Positions 39,581 through 51,600 of a stretch of 64,000 nt of DNA are shown in pieces. Under the pieces are notes generated by a model that was not told where the DNA came from, searched no databases, and was given only the letters and a program-made list of their open reading frames with translations. The translations under genes were made by a program, and so were the position numbers. Origin of the DNA: Ramazzottius varieornatus (taxonomy: Eukaryota; Tardigrada; Eutardigrada; Parachela; Ramazzottiidae); NCBI GenBank assembly GCA_001949185.1, contig BDGG01000002.1, positions 5,446,448 to 5,510,447 on the forward strand, in the 5' to 3' direction. Position 1 is the first letter of the stretch. Every line of letters begins with the position of its first letter.

Positions 39581-40177
39581 GTACGTTGAGTCAGGATACT
39601 CGTTTTACTTTTTCATTCGAATTTTCTTCTATTTCTTGACGTTTACCTTGTTGTTTTCCATATCTGGACGGAGTCTTTCATTTTTGCGTGATACCGCGTT
39701 CGACGCTAGATGTTCTGTTGTTTTCTTTGCCTGATTGGACTTTTGTCCGCTTTGTACAGTTTTAACTTGTAAATGGTCACCCGACGTGTTGCCCTTCCCA
39801 CTTCCGCTGTAGACGTAAGCAATCAAAAGCTTGATCATGAGGTTCGCTCTCCAGCAACGCGCGGTTTAGCAGCACATCAGTATGTACAACTGAAGAACTG
39901 ATCAGCTGTTCTGGAGCAATCGACCATTTTCCGATTTCATGAATCCTGGATCCTCCAATTATTCCCCTATTCCTGTTAATAGTTCTGGCATGTCAGGATA
40001 TTCTACTGACATTTTGGATTCTTTATGCGTCTTCAAGGCAAGCCACCAAGCGGTGTAGTATTCTCGGTCGTGACATCGGAAGTCTGGCAACACAGACTGC
40101 TGCCGAGTGCTTATCCCGTCCAGATGACCACCTATCGTTCCACTGAGACCTCCGTGTGAGTTTATTATACTTCCAGA
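39581..40177. other. intergenic region upstream of ABCB7
   Basis: About 0.6 kb with no supported gene. The sequence TATACTTCCAG just before the ABCB7 ATG resembles an acceptor, so a 5' UTR exon may lie here. Confidence 0.4.
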
Positions 40178-43009
40178 ATGTGGGTCAGGACAACGCTGTA
40201 TGGCCGGCGGGCTTTACCGTGCTGCACTTTTCGAAGTGTTCACCTGTTCTCCATCCACCGCACCGAGGAGCAACTCTGCAGTAGACAGCTACTGGACCGA
40301 GATCTCTCTGTACATGTTTCCCTGCTCAACCGAACCTGGCTCCGTACCACCTCCACGGTATGGCATGTCAACAAGACCACGTTACTTGTACCTGCAGATG
40401 TCACCAGTGCGTGTGTTTTTAGAGAACGAACCATGATCGGTCAACATCATCGCCGCCGCCAGCATCAAGATCGAGTTTACTTCTTGCCAGGGTGTTTTCG
40501 ACCTCCCAGCACCAGTTTGCCAAACCATCAGACTCCCGGCTACAACATGTAGGACATGCACCTCCACCAGAAACCGACATGGACTTGGGCAAGCTATCAA
40601 AGAAGACTACGGGCTGGGAGATTGTCAAGAAGATGCTGGAGTATGTCTGGCCGGCAGAAAGCAATGCCATGAAAGTCCGCGTGGTTTTCGCCATGGCTCT
40701 TCTATTAGGCTCCAAAGTACGGCTTTCGCCGCATAGAGTTTTCAGATACTGTGCCAAGACCATTATGTGTTTGCTTTTCAGGGTGTGAATATTTTCGTCC
40801 CTTACATCTTCAAGCACGGTGTGGACTTTCTCAACCAACACAGCGGCGAAGTCCTTACACTAACTGCCGAGAACCCCGGAATGAATGCCGCAACTTACGT
40901 GGCCATAGTCTTTCTCGGATATGGCGCGGCTAGAGCCTCCGCTGCACTGTTTAGTGAACTTCGAAATGCAGTTTTCGCCAAGGTTGCCCAGTCGTCCATA
41001 AGGAAAATAGCAGTCAGTACGTTCCAGCACTTGCATTCGCTGGACATGCGGTTCCATCTCGGTCGCCAGACTGGAGGACTGTCCAAAGCAATCGATCGTG
41101 GAACTAGAGGCATCAATTTTGTCCTGAGTGCTTTGGTCTTCAACGTGTTTCCGACCTTATTGGAAGTTATGCTCGTAGCCAGTGTTATGGTACGATTCTT
41201 CCACCCTTAAGATGAGCAATGCATTCCTTCAACGCAAGCAGACGCGACAAGATTGTTCATCCAAGTGGCGCACTTTTTAAGTGTTTTCGGCTGTAAGCGT
41301 ACGCCACTTAGACAAATAATCCTGTCGAACTTGTTTGCTGACCTCCCAATTTATGGACATATCTTTTTTGTCCGAACATAAATGTTATTTGTTCTGCAGG
41401 GTTACCAGTTTGGGACGCCGTATGCTTTGGTAACGCTAGCATGCATCGGAACCTACACTACCTACACATTGCTCGTTACGCAGTGGAGGACGAAGTTCCG
41501 CGTGGAAATGAACAAGGCAGATAACGAAGCCGGCTCGAAAGCCATTGATAGTCTGATCAACTACGAAAGCGTAAAGTATTTCGGAAACGAGCAGCATGAG
41601 ATCGACCAGTACGATGAGCACCTGAGAAAGTTTGAGAAGGCGTCACTCCAGACAAACACTAGCCTGGCAAGCTTGAACTTCGGTCAGAACCTGATCTTCA
41701 GTGTGGCTTTATCGTCGGTCATGATCATGGCTGGCCAGGACATTCTGAAAGGTAAGTCGAGACAAACCCAGTGTAACTTTTCGCAGGTTGGTTGGTCTCA
41801 TTTGAAATTCTATTGTAGGAAATTTAACGGTAGGGGATTTGGTGATGGTCAACGGTCTGCTGATGCAGCTGTCGCTTCCGCTGAACTTCCTGGGAACCGT
41901 TTATCGGGAAATTCGTCAGTCTCTTATCGACATGCAGACAATGTTCGATCTTATGAACGTCAACGCTGGAATACGTGTAAACATGCTAGGCATTTGGTGT
42001 ACCTGAATGGTAATCATGTTTTACAGTGTTTGGGTTACAGGATAAGCCCGACTCAATAAACCTGATGCTGACGCCATCGACATCTACTGTGACTTTCGAG
42101 AACGTCAGATTCGGTTACTCGGATGAGTACCCCATCCTGAACGATCTTTCCTTCCATGTGCCCGCCGGAAAGAAGGTCGCTCTGGTGGGCGGAAGTGGTT
42201 CTGGCAAGTCCACGATCATTCGCCTGCTGTACCGCTTCTTCGATCCATGGAGCGGACGGATACTAGTTGGTGGTCAAGACATAACTGACATCTCGTTAAG
42301 AAGTCTACGTGCATCTATAGGTAAATTCAGAAAATTTTTTTGTTTACTTCGCATTAGAGTGTCCGAAAATCGTCTATCATGTTGTGTGTGTTTTTCAGGT
42401 GTGGTTCCGCAAGATGCCGTTCTGTTCCATAACAGCATATACTACAACATCTTATACGGTCGACTATCCGCACAACCAGAAGAAGTCTATGATGCCGCGA
42501 GAATGGCCGAAATTGATGCTTCCATCCAGAAGTGGCCTGCAAAGTATGATACGCAAGTGGGCGAGAGAGGGCTCAAGCTCTCCGGAGGGGAAAAACAACG
42601 TGTGGCGATTGCGCGAGCCATCATGAAAAACCCTTTGATACTGGTCTTCGATGAAGCTACATCCTCTCTCGACTCCATTACTGAACAGGTAAGCGCTTTA
42701 AACTCGATGAAAAATCAGGGTTGCTTTCACGCTGGATATGTTCTCTCGTCTCAGAAAATTATGAGAGCGCTCGCGCGGGCAACTGAGAACCGCACTTCCA
42801 TATGCATAGCACATCGACTGTCGACGGTGGTGGACGCTGATGAAATTCTCGTACTGGAGAACGGAAAGGTGGTGGAACGAGGAACCCATTACTCTTTGCT
42901 GCGACGCCCAAGTAGTCTGTACAGGCATCTGTGGCAGGACCAAAACGCACCGCCGGAAGTTCGGCCAGACACTGATCAACCCCCAAATGACGAGAGCGAA
43001 TCCTCATAG
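40178..43009 (+). CDS. ABCB7: mitochondrial ABC transporter ABCB7 (ATM1 family)
   Basis: Half-transporter of the mitochondrial inner membrane. It exports a glutathione-linked sulfur or iron-sulfur species needed for cytosolic Fe-S proteins. Eight exons: 40178-40410, 40491-40716, 40782-41189, 41400-41751, 41819-41976, 42041-42320, 42399-42688 and 42755-43009. They total 2202 bp (733 aa; human 752). The first exon is a basic, Arg-rich presequence ([16 protein letters not shown]). The membrane domain carries the ATM1 blocks [57 protein letters not shown] and [16 protein letters not shown]. The ATPase has Walker [11 protein letters not shown]-loop [11 protein letters not shown], signature LSGGEKQR, Walker [12 protein letters not shown] and the switch His in [15 protein letters not shown]. 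The cysteine-rich C-terminal tail of human ABCB7 is absent. POLD2 follows in the same direction, 779 bp on. Confidence 0.97.
41230..41343. mobile_element. intronic hairpin MITE, copy 7
   Basis: In ABCB7 intron 41190-41399. Left CGACAAGATTGTTCATCCAA then GTGGCGCAC; right GTACGCCACTTAGACAAATA then ATCCTGTCG. Outer ends AAGCAGACG and AACTTGTTTGCTGAC. Confidence 0.8.
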
Positions 43010-43788
43010 ACTGATGAGTTCACTTCCTGTATATTATCTGTGACAGATGATTTTTTATCCAAGTGTGTATCTTTGATTCTGACTTCTCCAATCAACTTCC
43101 TTTTGGTTACGTTTTCCGAAAATTTTATGTTGATTCTGATGGTTTTTATCCGGTACTATCTTATCGTCTTGTAAGTTCTCTGCATAGCGTTAGCGCACAG
43201 CAGTTTCCCTGATTTGCTGAGCTGCCATGAACTTTTTTATTATACTTACCAATCAGCTTTTAAACGATATTTTCTATCTACATTTCTCTACGGTCGCCGT
43301 ATAATGTAATGTAATGTCGCCGTGTAATGTCGTTTCGATATCTGGCGCAGACTTTAGACGGCTGAATGCAAAATACGAAATAGATCCGATGAAGCAGGAA
43401 GGTCAGCAAAGAGGTCGGAAAGTTATGGCACACTGCTTGCATCCCTTCATAAGACAGCTTCCGACTCCCTTTGTTCGGGATCGGATAAGGCGGACACTGC
43501 TGTCGGACCAGCGTAGGTACTTTTATCCAGTGAATCAAAGTACCATCGCACAGAATCGCCACTTGTACGCCACGCTGGAGTTGGCTGATTGTTGATTGCA
43601 CTGTAGCCGAAATTTCATCTGTGTTTTGATTTTGTTTCTTTCAGTTTCGTTCTTTGGTGCTGTTCTAGCGATCTCGCTCGTTGGACCGTGTCGACTTTAA
43701 CTGGCTGTTGCTTCCAGCTTTTTCTACGAGAGCCGAAGGTGGACTGGCTGTCATCTACTCCGTCAGTAGCCATATCTCGCACAACGTG
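43010..43788. other. ABCB7-POLD2 intergenic region
   Basis: About 0.8 kb with no supported gene. A short run at 43299-43331 repeats TAATGTAATGTC-like words. The POLD2 promoter should lie in its right part. An acceptor-like CTTCCAG at 43719 suggests a possible 5' UTR intron. Confidence 0.4.
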
Positions 43789-45829
43789 ATGGAAGACAAG
43801 CCGAAGCTGCAGCGTGCAGTTTGCCAAGTGGATGATGTTAGCGACAGATTCCGGCTGGACTCCGCGCGGAACTTCCGGCCACAGTATGCCAACATTTACT
43901 TCCAGCGTTTAGCAGTCATGAGAGATCGAGTGGAAAGTGCAGCGCAGAAACGGTGGGGTAAGTTGCCTTATTCAAGTTCTACCGCCGTTCGATAGCGCTT
44001 GCATTAGGACCGGAAGTGACTCTGGCCCATATGTGTTAGGATCAAACCTGCCTTTGAAGAAGTTGAGTGATCTGGAACCAAACGAGCTGGGCATCTTGGT
44101 GGGAACACTGTACAAAGAAATGGAGATGAAGCCCAGCATACTTAAAGAGATCAGCGAGGATACCGAAGTGCCGGTCCAGCCTATCCTCCCTCGGTACACA
44201 CAAGACAACGACACCTTGCTCCTGGAGGAAGAGTCTCAAAGAATAGTGCTAGTGGGAAATATCGATATGCACCAGTTGGTCACGGGTATAACCATTGCGT
44301 TGTTGGGCTATGAAGACGATGAAGGCAAATTTCAGGTCAAAGAGTACGGTTTCGCTGACATTCCTCCCCAAGCGAAACGTCCCATACCGGAAGCAGACTG
44401 GTATGGTACAGACTGTACTTGCTTATCGCATTCTAGGGATGATGCATTATCAAAACTGTGCGAGCAGCCGGAGCAGACATGTTTATATGTGATGACACGA
44501 AGAAATTTCTGGGAAGACGTTCTGATTGCAGTTACATTGGGTTCATTTCCGGTCTGGGTCTCGGACCAGCCTCAGCGCCTGTCTTCGCTCTGGACATGTG
44601 TATCGAAATGCTGACCGGTCAGCTTGGCACCGAGGAGGAACAGAGGAAAATGTCGCAGATTGGCGCGTTGGTCATTGCTGGAAGCTTGATTATCGTGGCC
44701 GAAGATGACCGGAGAGAACATGCAAAGAAGGTACCACGACAAGCTGTTTATCTAGTTCATCCTCCCGCCACGCCTTCTATTCTTTTTTGTTCTACCGGTG
44801 GCTTTTTCTAGGCGAAATACTTGGCTCGAAACGCCACTGTGGGAAGCATCGAAGGAATGCTGGCTGTGGATGAGATGTTGTCACAGATAGCGGTAAGTCA
44901 GCCGTCGACTGCTGCTACACCGGTTGCCGGACAGATGGCGAGAATCTTAAGCAGTGGGGATAAATTGATGTTCTGATGATCGCGTAGGCTTGTATGGACG
45001 TTTACGTGATGCCCGGAGCCAATGATCCCGGAAACTACATGCTTCCACAACGAGCTCTCCATTACTGCATGTTTCCCATGTCGAACAAGTCTAGTGGGCT
45101 GCATTTAGTCACGAACCCTTTCGAAGCGGATTTCAACGGTATAAGGTGAACTAAATGGTTGAACCACATTCGAAGATACGTGGTGGTTTAAAACAATTCG
45201 TTTTGGTTTTAGAATACTGGGAACTTCCGGCCAGAACATTAGCGACATATACCGCAACAGCCGAATCGAAGACCCGCTCGTGATGATGGGAAAGACAGTG
45301 CAATGGACCCACTTGGCTCCCACTGCACCAGATACTCTAGGTACGTACTCGTAAAGATTAATACTTATTCCGGTCTCCGTAAAAATGACTTTCGGCCTGT
45401 CTTTACTGTCATCAGATCGTCAATTGCCTTATGATGTTCAGTATTAATTTTCTTGTTTTGTGTAGCTTGCGTGCCGTTCCTGGATCGCGACCCATTCATC
45501 CTAGACGACACACCGCATGTGTATTTCGCCGGGAACCAAGCTTCTGCTGGGCATCGCTGGTTCAAAGGTATCTCACTGGAAAGCAGTATCCAAATTCTTT
45601 GTTAACTTATCTGCCAAAGCGAGTGTAGTAACTACCAGATGGATGGAGAGCTGGAAACCATTGTGCTGTGGAATGACGTGGTACACGTGTATTTTCAGGT
45701 AATGAGGGACAACGGATTCTTCTGGTCTCCATACCCGAATATCATCGCACTCCGGTACTAACATTGCTGAACCTGAGAAGTATGAAGGTGGAAACGATGA
45801 GCTTCGAGGATGCTATTCAGAACAAGTGA
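43789..45829 (+). CDS. POLD2: DNA polymerase delta subunit 2 (small B subunit)
   Basis: Non-catalytic B subunit of DNA polymerase delta (also shared with polymerase zeta). It links the catalytic subunit to the PCNA-binding subunit in the nucleus. Eight exons: 43789-43957, 44040-44400, 44532-44730, 44812-44892, 44988-45145, 45213-45340, 45466-45567 and 45699-45829. They total 1329 bp (442 aa; human 469). Family blocks in order: RNFRPQYANIYFQRLAVMRDRV, LGILVGTLYKEMEMKPSILK, QLVTGITIALLG, YIGFISGLGLG (start of the inactive phosphoesterase domain), MLTGQLGTEEEQ, VYVMPGANDPGNYMLPQ, LHYCMFP, LVTNPFEADFNGIRILGTSG, HLAPTAPDTLACVPF and TPHVYFAGN. The first long acceptor choice in exon 2 gives an early stop; 44040 restores the frame and the alignment. 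Confidence 0.96.
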
Positions 45830-46739
45830 AGCCGGCAGCCTCAGAGCCTTTCTTGGATCGATGAATTTAGCAGTATTAAAAACGATGAGCTTTAAGGATT
45901 ATAATGGTCCGTTGTTACGAGTCTGATGCGCACAGTAGACTCGAACGCGTACTGCATTTTTCGGTCGTAGTGGATATGAGGGTTTTTCCTGTTTTTTCTT
46001 TAAGTGGGTTCCGTACGGACTCAAAATTGTATTAATCGTTCGTGTCTGAGGTTTGACACAAACTGAAGCATGCTCGATGAAGATTCGTTAACTTAAGCAT
46101 GTCATAGTGAGCCATCAAGGCAAAATTGACAAGCTTGGTTTCGGTCGACCTAATGGGCTCTAAGCAGAGAACGAGCTTTTTGTTCTAGTCGAATCGATCC
46201 TGTCAATCAGTATTATTCTGACAGCCAAAATTCTGTTCAAGTTTATTCACTTCCATCCGGAAAATATCGCCCGTCTGCTGTGGAACTGGAGCTTGAGTGC
46301 TACTTCACACGACTGAAATAACTATCAATGCTTGGACCGAAGACCCGTTGAAACAGGTTGTCCTCCGATCTGCAAACGGGTGCTTTTGGAGAACAAGGAA
46401 CGGCGAGAAGGACAAGAAAGACTTGCGGGACTGGTCCTAAATAACATATTGTGATTAGCCTGATTTACGATGTGAAGTGCGTGCTCGGATCAGCATAACA
46501 AATAGCTGGCGTTTACCTTTCTTTGTCCCGTTCCTTCCGGTTGTTGATCACCTCCCGTTCGCTGTTCCGTACAAACTGCCACATGCAGTATTCCGGGAGC
46601 TCCCGCCCTGTGTCAACAGCAGCTAATCGCTTTTCTTCTAGCAAGAGCCGAGATTGAACACTGCTTGGGCTCTTCGAGCTCCCTCGTGTTCGTTCAAGTC
46701 CTTCGTGTGCCATTACTCCCAGTGAAGCCTTCGCAGTTT
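45830..46739. other. intergenic region before the GPCR
   Basis: About 0.9 kb with no supported gene on either strand. The open frame of the GPCR extends 75 bp upstream of its first ATG without a stop. Confidence 0.4.
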
Positions 46740-48269
46740 ATGTCCGAACCAAGTTTCTCGTTGATCCAGATGGCCAACGCCCGGGAAGCTCTGATCGTCG
46801 CCGACAGTTCTGAGATCTTCCGAAACGTTCGGTACAACCTGGTTCCTTGCGCATTTCATATTGCAACATTGTGCCTTATCTGGATAACCGTTGTCTGCTT
46901 GAACATACTGACCTTGGCAGCCTTTTATCGCAAGAAGTCATCGAGAAGCAATAACCATCGGTTCCTGATCAGCCTGACCGTCAACAATCTGCTCGGCGTG
47001 CTAATTATCCTACCTTTTTCCGTCCTGGAAATTCTGGAGGTAGTCTTCAGTACTCCAGAAGCTGTTCTGATGTGCAAAATTATCCTTGTTCTGTTCAGAT
47101 ATCTGGCCGGTGTGGCAGTCTTGAATATTGTTTTAATTGGCTATGACCGTTTCCTGGCTTGCGTCAGGAACCCACTGCTCTATGGGCGTACCATGAACTA
47201 TCGGCGGTCTCTGCTATGCATTGGAGCATCTTGGGTAATTCCGGCATTACTCCTAATTCCGGCGATATTTAAAGACTTCGGGGAGGGTTCCCTGTCTCCA
47301 CCACCACTGAGAGGGTTTTTGGTCTGGTCGAGGAACCCATCGTCCCAGTCAAGCGCCATACTGGTCACCGTGGGAAACTTTGCGCTACCTTTCTTGGCTC
47401 TTCTGGCCATCTATGCCAAGGTCTTTACGGCCGCAAAGAACAACACACCTCATTACACCCAGAAGTCTATCGTGTACAAGTTCAAGAACCATTTAGGAGC
47501 TCGAACCAGCATTAATATTGGTGTGAACAAATTAAGTCCTTCCAGCCAGAACAACGTGCTCTACCCTCGCCAGAACTCCGCTTCCTCCTTACAGTCGTTC
47601 CTGATGGGCCAAGAAAAGCGGAAGACATTGCACGTGATCATCCTGATTCTATTATTTTTCGTGCTATGTTATTCACCTGCCTATGCAGAAGCCATCATAT
47701 CGGCTTTTTGGAACACCACCGACCAAGTAGTCGATCAACGGTTCCTCCATTCGGTGGCGCAGCTTGCTTACTTTATGGGAGCAGTCATCAACCCAGTCAT
47801 CTACGTTCTATGTAACTCGAGTCTTCGCCAAGACATTCGCCGGTGTTTCATGCGGCAAGCAGAAATTCGCCGACAGACTTCGCTGCACCTGCAAGGTTCC
47901 TTCCGTAGCCAATGTATATGGCAGTCAACATCGGATAAGGCATTGACACGCCACTCCATCTGTCCTGATTTCCACTCGCAGCGGAAATCCTGCGCTGCCA
48001 TCCCACACGTAAATATTCCTATCATTACCTGCACCTCCCCTAACCTCTCAGGAGGTCCACCGGATGAGAATGACATCTTCTTTCCGGCAACAGACCTGCC
48101 CATCGACAACACGCGCTGGTCCATCGACTTGCCAGACGAAGAAGAACCCAACCCAGTAAACTCAACCGCAGCATCCAGACGCAGTTCTTTCCGGAGTCGC
48201 AAGTCCGTATCTTTCGCTGAGGACAATCCTGCCGAAAGAACAACAGTGAACAATGTCAGCGCTGAATGA
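46740..48269 (+). CDS. class A (rhodopsin-like) GPCR, orphan
   Basis: Intronless, 509 aa from ATG 46740; a second Met ten codons on (MANAREAL) is an alternative start. Seven hydrophobic helices lie at about 37-62, 74-99, 112-134, 156-176, 204-231, 296-322 and 337-361. Class A marks present are the TM1 Asn (CLNILTL), the TM3 Cys (MCKIILVL), a DRY-like YDRFLACVRNPLLYGR and NPVIYVLCNSSLRQDIRRCF in TM7/helix 8. Unusual points: the conserved TM2 Asp is Asn (TVNNLLGVLI), ECL2 has no Cys to pair with the TM3 Cys, and TM6 lacks CWxP (LFFVLCYSPAY). ICL3 is long (about 65 aa) and the C-tail of about 145 aa is Ser-rich. The ligand is unknown. Retroposition could explain the lack of introns, but intronless class A receptors are common. 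Confidence 0.88.
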   Translation: MSEPSFSLIQMANAREALIVADSSEIFRNVRYNLVPCAFHIATLCLIWITVVCLNILTLAAFYRKKSSRSNNHRFLISLTVNNLLGVLIILPFSVLEILEVVFSTPEAVLMCKIILVLFRYLAGVAVLNIVLIGYDRFLACVRNPLLYGRTMNYRRSLLCIGASWVIPALLLIPAIFKDFGEGSLSPPPLRGFLVWSRNPSSQSSAILVTVGNFALPFLALLAIYAKVFTAAKNNTPHYTQKSIVYKFKNHLGARTSINIGVNKLSPSSQNNVLYPRQNSASSLQSFLMGQEKRKTLHVIILILLFFVLCYSPAYAEAIISAFWNTTDQVVDQRFLHSVAQLAYFMGAVINPVIYVLCNSSLRQDIRRCFMRQAEIRRQTSLHLQGSFRSQCIWQSTSDKALTRHSICPDFHSQRKSCAAIPHVNIPIITCTSPNLSGGPPDENDIFFPATDLPIDNTRWSIDLPDEEEPNPVNSTAASRRSSFRSRKSVSFAEDNPAERTTVNNVSAE

Positions 48270-48340
48270 GCTAATTTCAGTTTTCGTTTGCCGTAGGATG
48301 TTATGGGAAGGAAAAGTTCGATGTATTTTCGACAGTATTG

Positions 48341-48356
48341 AATAAATTATTTTATT
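48341..48356. terminator. back-to-back poly(A) signals of two convergent genes
   Basis: AATAAA at 48341-48346 on the plus strand is 72 bp after the GPCR stop. TTTATT at 48351-48356 is AATAAA on the minus strand and would serve the KDM7-like gene, giving it a 3' UTR of about 0.3 kb. Only four bases separate them. Confidence 0.55.
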
Positions 48357-48680
48357 CCAGTTTTTTTCGCCGTGGAAAACTTATCCACAATCTCACCTGC
48401 CCGTGTAAAAAATATAAAAACACAAAGGCGGTTCCCGTCTACTGTATAATGCCCGCACAAGTAAGTAAACTGTCTTCCGGTTACGAACGTAGGTTACAGG
48501 TCTTCCGAGGTAAAAAAGAACAGAGGAAAAATGCCATTGTCGTAAAGAGCAAAAACTACCATCCGCAGAACGATGCGGAAGTTTGGTCCTGATATAAGAC
48601 AGCTACTACACAACAAAGGGATATTTCGGTCCACAAATGCACGTCATGACTAACACGTCTTCACCAGAGAATACTGCAGT

Positions 48681-51600
48681 TCACACGGTACATTTCCCGG
48701 CATCAGCCACAGATTTTATCTTTGCCAGCCTCTTGACAAAGTTATCCATCTTCTTCAGGATTTCTTTTCCCTCGGCGAGCGTGTCTGGGATTTCAGCCTT
48801 CCGTAACTTTTGTTTCTGCAAATGAACAAGTGTTAAACTCCAGGACGTACCCACGATATATTCTAATACAAAGCAGAAATCCCTTCACCGAATTCACTGC
48901 AGAAAATGACCACACCGTTGTACTTACCTCCAAATCACCGTCTGCTTCAATCCAAGCCTTCAGTCGCACATAGAGAGGCACGATATTTTGCGTAAGCCAC
49001 GCCGGTGGTTCCTTCGCTTGCTCAAAGCAATCTTCCAGCTGGCCAACCATTTCGCTCAAAGCGAACCAGCACACCGTATAAAAGTGCGGGAAACGATATC
49101 GGTCTGGAGTTTGCAACTGATCCTCCATGTCCATTATTCTACAGTGCGATCAAGTCAGCAAATGCCTTACACCATAGAACGGAATATGAATGTATTCCTC
49201 GATACTGTCAATAAAAGGGCTTACGCTAACTGGTTCGGGACGGCGAGGTCGTGGAGGAAGTTCCCGCCGAAGACGAGGCTATCTTCTGGCGTGAAGACTG
49301 CGTGGATCCAACCACTCGGCATCAGTATGGTTTGTCCTTCCACCAGGTCCAGCCTATGGCAAGTTGTTTCGTCGCCCAAGAAACGCTCACTTTGGTGCGT
49401 CTCATCTTCCATCCAGGACTTGTACAGGGCCAAGTTTTCCGGCGTCGGCTCGATGAAGAAGAATGTCTTCTTGCCCTGTAAAAAGCTCCCATTATCTTCT
49501 GCAAAAATCCCAAACTTCTGAAACGGTCAAGCTATAATATTTGGTTCCGTTAAGATCGAGAATGGCCAAGAACTATGTCCAATATGCGTATAAATCGACG
49601 CGAAAGCATCACAGTATGTACCTTGAAGATATGGTACCATACGGAGGTACCGCCAAAGTCGATGTGGAAGTCTGTGTAGCTATCCTTAGCCGACATCAGA
49701 CAGTACTTCTGGACATCCGGTCTATCGTATGAGGCTTCTGGAAGGATGTCCTCGTTCTCGAAGAATCGATCCACCCAACTCAGCTCCTTCACAACCCTCG
49801 GTGGCTGCACCAGCTTACTGAGCCTGTAACCGAGATATAAAGTGAACTGATAGGAGCTCCTGATTTGGCCAGTCGAAACTGAATACAACGCAAAACAGCT
49901 GTGACAAGTTTCAAGGCGGTTGTGAAGACACTACTTACTCGGTTTTTGAAAACTCCAGACTGATGATGTTAAGCGTCACTTCTCGCTCCTCGGGAGGCTG
50001 CATCATGTAGCGAAGGTAGCTCTTCAACGTCAGCGGAACTCCATCTTCCTGGGTGGTCACATCGATCGCTAATACTTGGGTATTTTCACCTACAGACAAG
50101 AAAAATGCTGATATGATCCGCAAAATAAATTCGCAATGGAATAACATCAGCTGTAGGCTCGACAAACAGAAAGCATCAGATGGTTATCTATAGCTCAAGT
50201 GGCGCACGTTTCCGTGATTATTGGCTGGAAGTGCGCGTCGCTCAAAATGACCATCTCGTACGTTTTTTCGCCAGCTCAGAGTTATATATTCTTCGAAGTT
50301 ATCCAGATCAACACAACAAGATTACGGACTCACCGATTGTCTTAACGACATCGTCATACGTGAACGGGCGCTCCGGAATGATGAGATCGAGTCCAGCTCG
50401 ATCATCGATGAGGATGGGCTTGGTGAACCCGTTGTTGTGCATGTAGTCCAGATCGATCTCGCGGCCCGGTTTTCTTATCAGGACATCGACGATCCTGAAA
50501 ATTCAAACCTTTGCACAACACAGAACTACCCCGAAAATCTCGAAATAAAAGTGCCCTTACGGAGCCAAATTCTTCGTTGAAAGTTCTTCGAAAAACCTCT
50601 CCGTTCCACATTGAGTTGGCTTCTTGCTCGGTCGCGGCTCATAATAGTCATGTCGATGGTTATTCGTCCGCGGTTTCTCTGAAACACAAATACTTCGTGA
50701 TAAGCGACGATAATTCTCACCCAAAATCTCACAGAAATTCTGTAGTATTTTGCCAGAAAGTCATGTGCCGCATAGAAGGAACAGACTTACTCTGAGGCTT
50801 CTGTCCCTTTGCAATGCACTCCGTACAAAACCACCACACATATGCGTTAGACTGTTTCTCAGTGATGAAGGCACACCTGGAGAAGAAAGCGAAGGTTTCA
50901 CGACGAACATCAATTTATACTGCAGCTAGGACGCCAAGAATACTGGCCACTTACATCCCGTGGAACCACTCGTCACATTCATCGCACTGAATCATGAAAT
51001 CTTCGTCCAGATTGGGATCTTTCGGACAGTCCGACGCGATACATGTTGAAGAGTTGTTCGACTCTGGTTTCTTCTCGGCGCTTCTTCTCCCAGTCTTATG
51101 CCGTTCAGAAGCAGATGTGGGCGTCGGTGACTGCGAGCGTTCCTCCTCAGCCACAGGAGCTTTGATGTTGGGTAATGCCTCTTCAGCCGTCAGTGGAGTC
51201 TTTGGGTCCACCGCCACAGACTGCAGAGAGAGAGAATGCAGACATGGGTATCAGCTCCGTGAACTCAACAGAGGCTGTCGCAAAAGAATTAGGAGCTGCG
51301 CAAACCAAAGGCACAAGATAGCCATCTCAAGTGGCGCATGTTTTTTGTTGTTACTGGTGAAAGTGTGCGCGACTCAAGACATCCTTCTCGTACGTTTGGT
51401 TTGCCGAGCTCCCATCCACATTATTCCCAGACATTCTCTTACAGAGGTTGATCTCTTACTTTCTTCTTGTTTCCTGACGAGACCGACTCTGACGATCTCC
51501 GCTTCCGATCTTCGACCTTGTTTTCCAGTATAGGTGCGTTCTTCAGAGCAGGATTGTCGGTTACGACCTTGAATGTCTTGCTTTTATTCTACAAACAGAA

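Noticed and set aside
43972-44039. POLD2 exon 2 starting at the earlier acceptor GCATTAG (44007)
   Set aside because: That reading meets TAG after nine codons; the acceptor before 44040 keeps the frame.
45613-45698. Extra POLD2 exon reading MDGELETIVLWNDVVHVYFQ
   Set aside because: It looks protein-like, but including it breaks the phase into the last exon; joining 45567 to 45699 restores both frame and family alignment.
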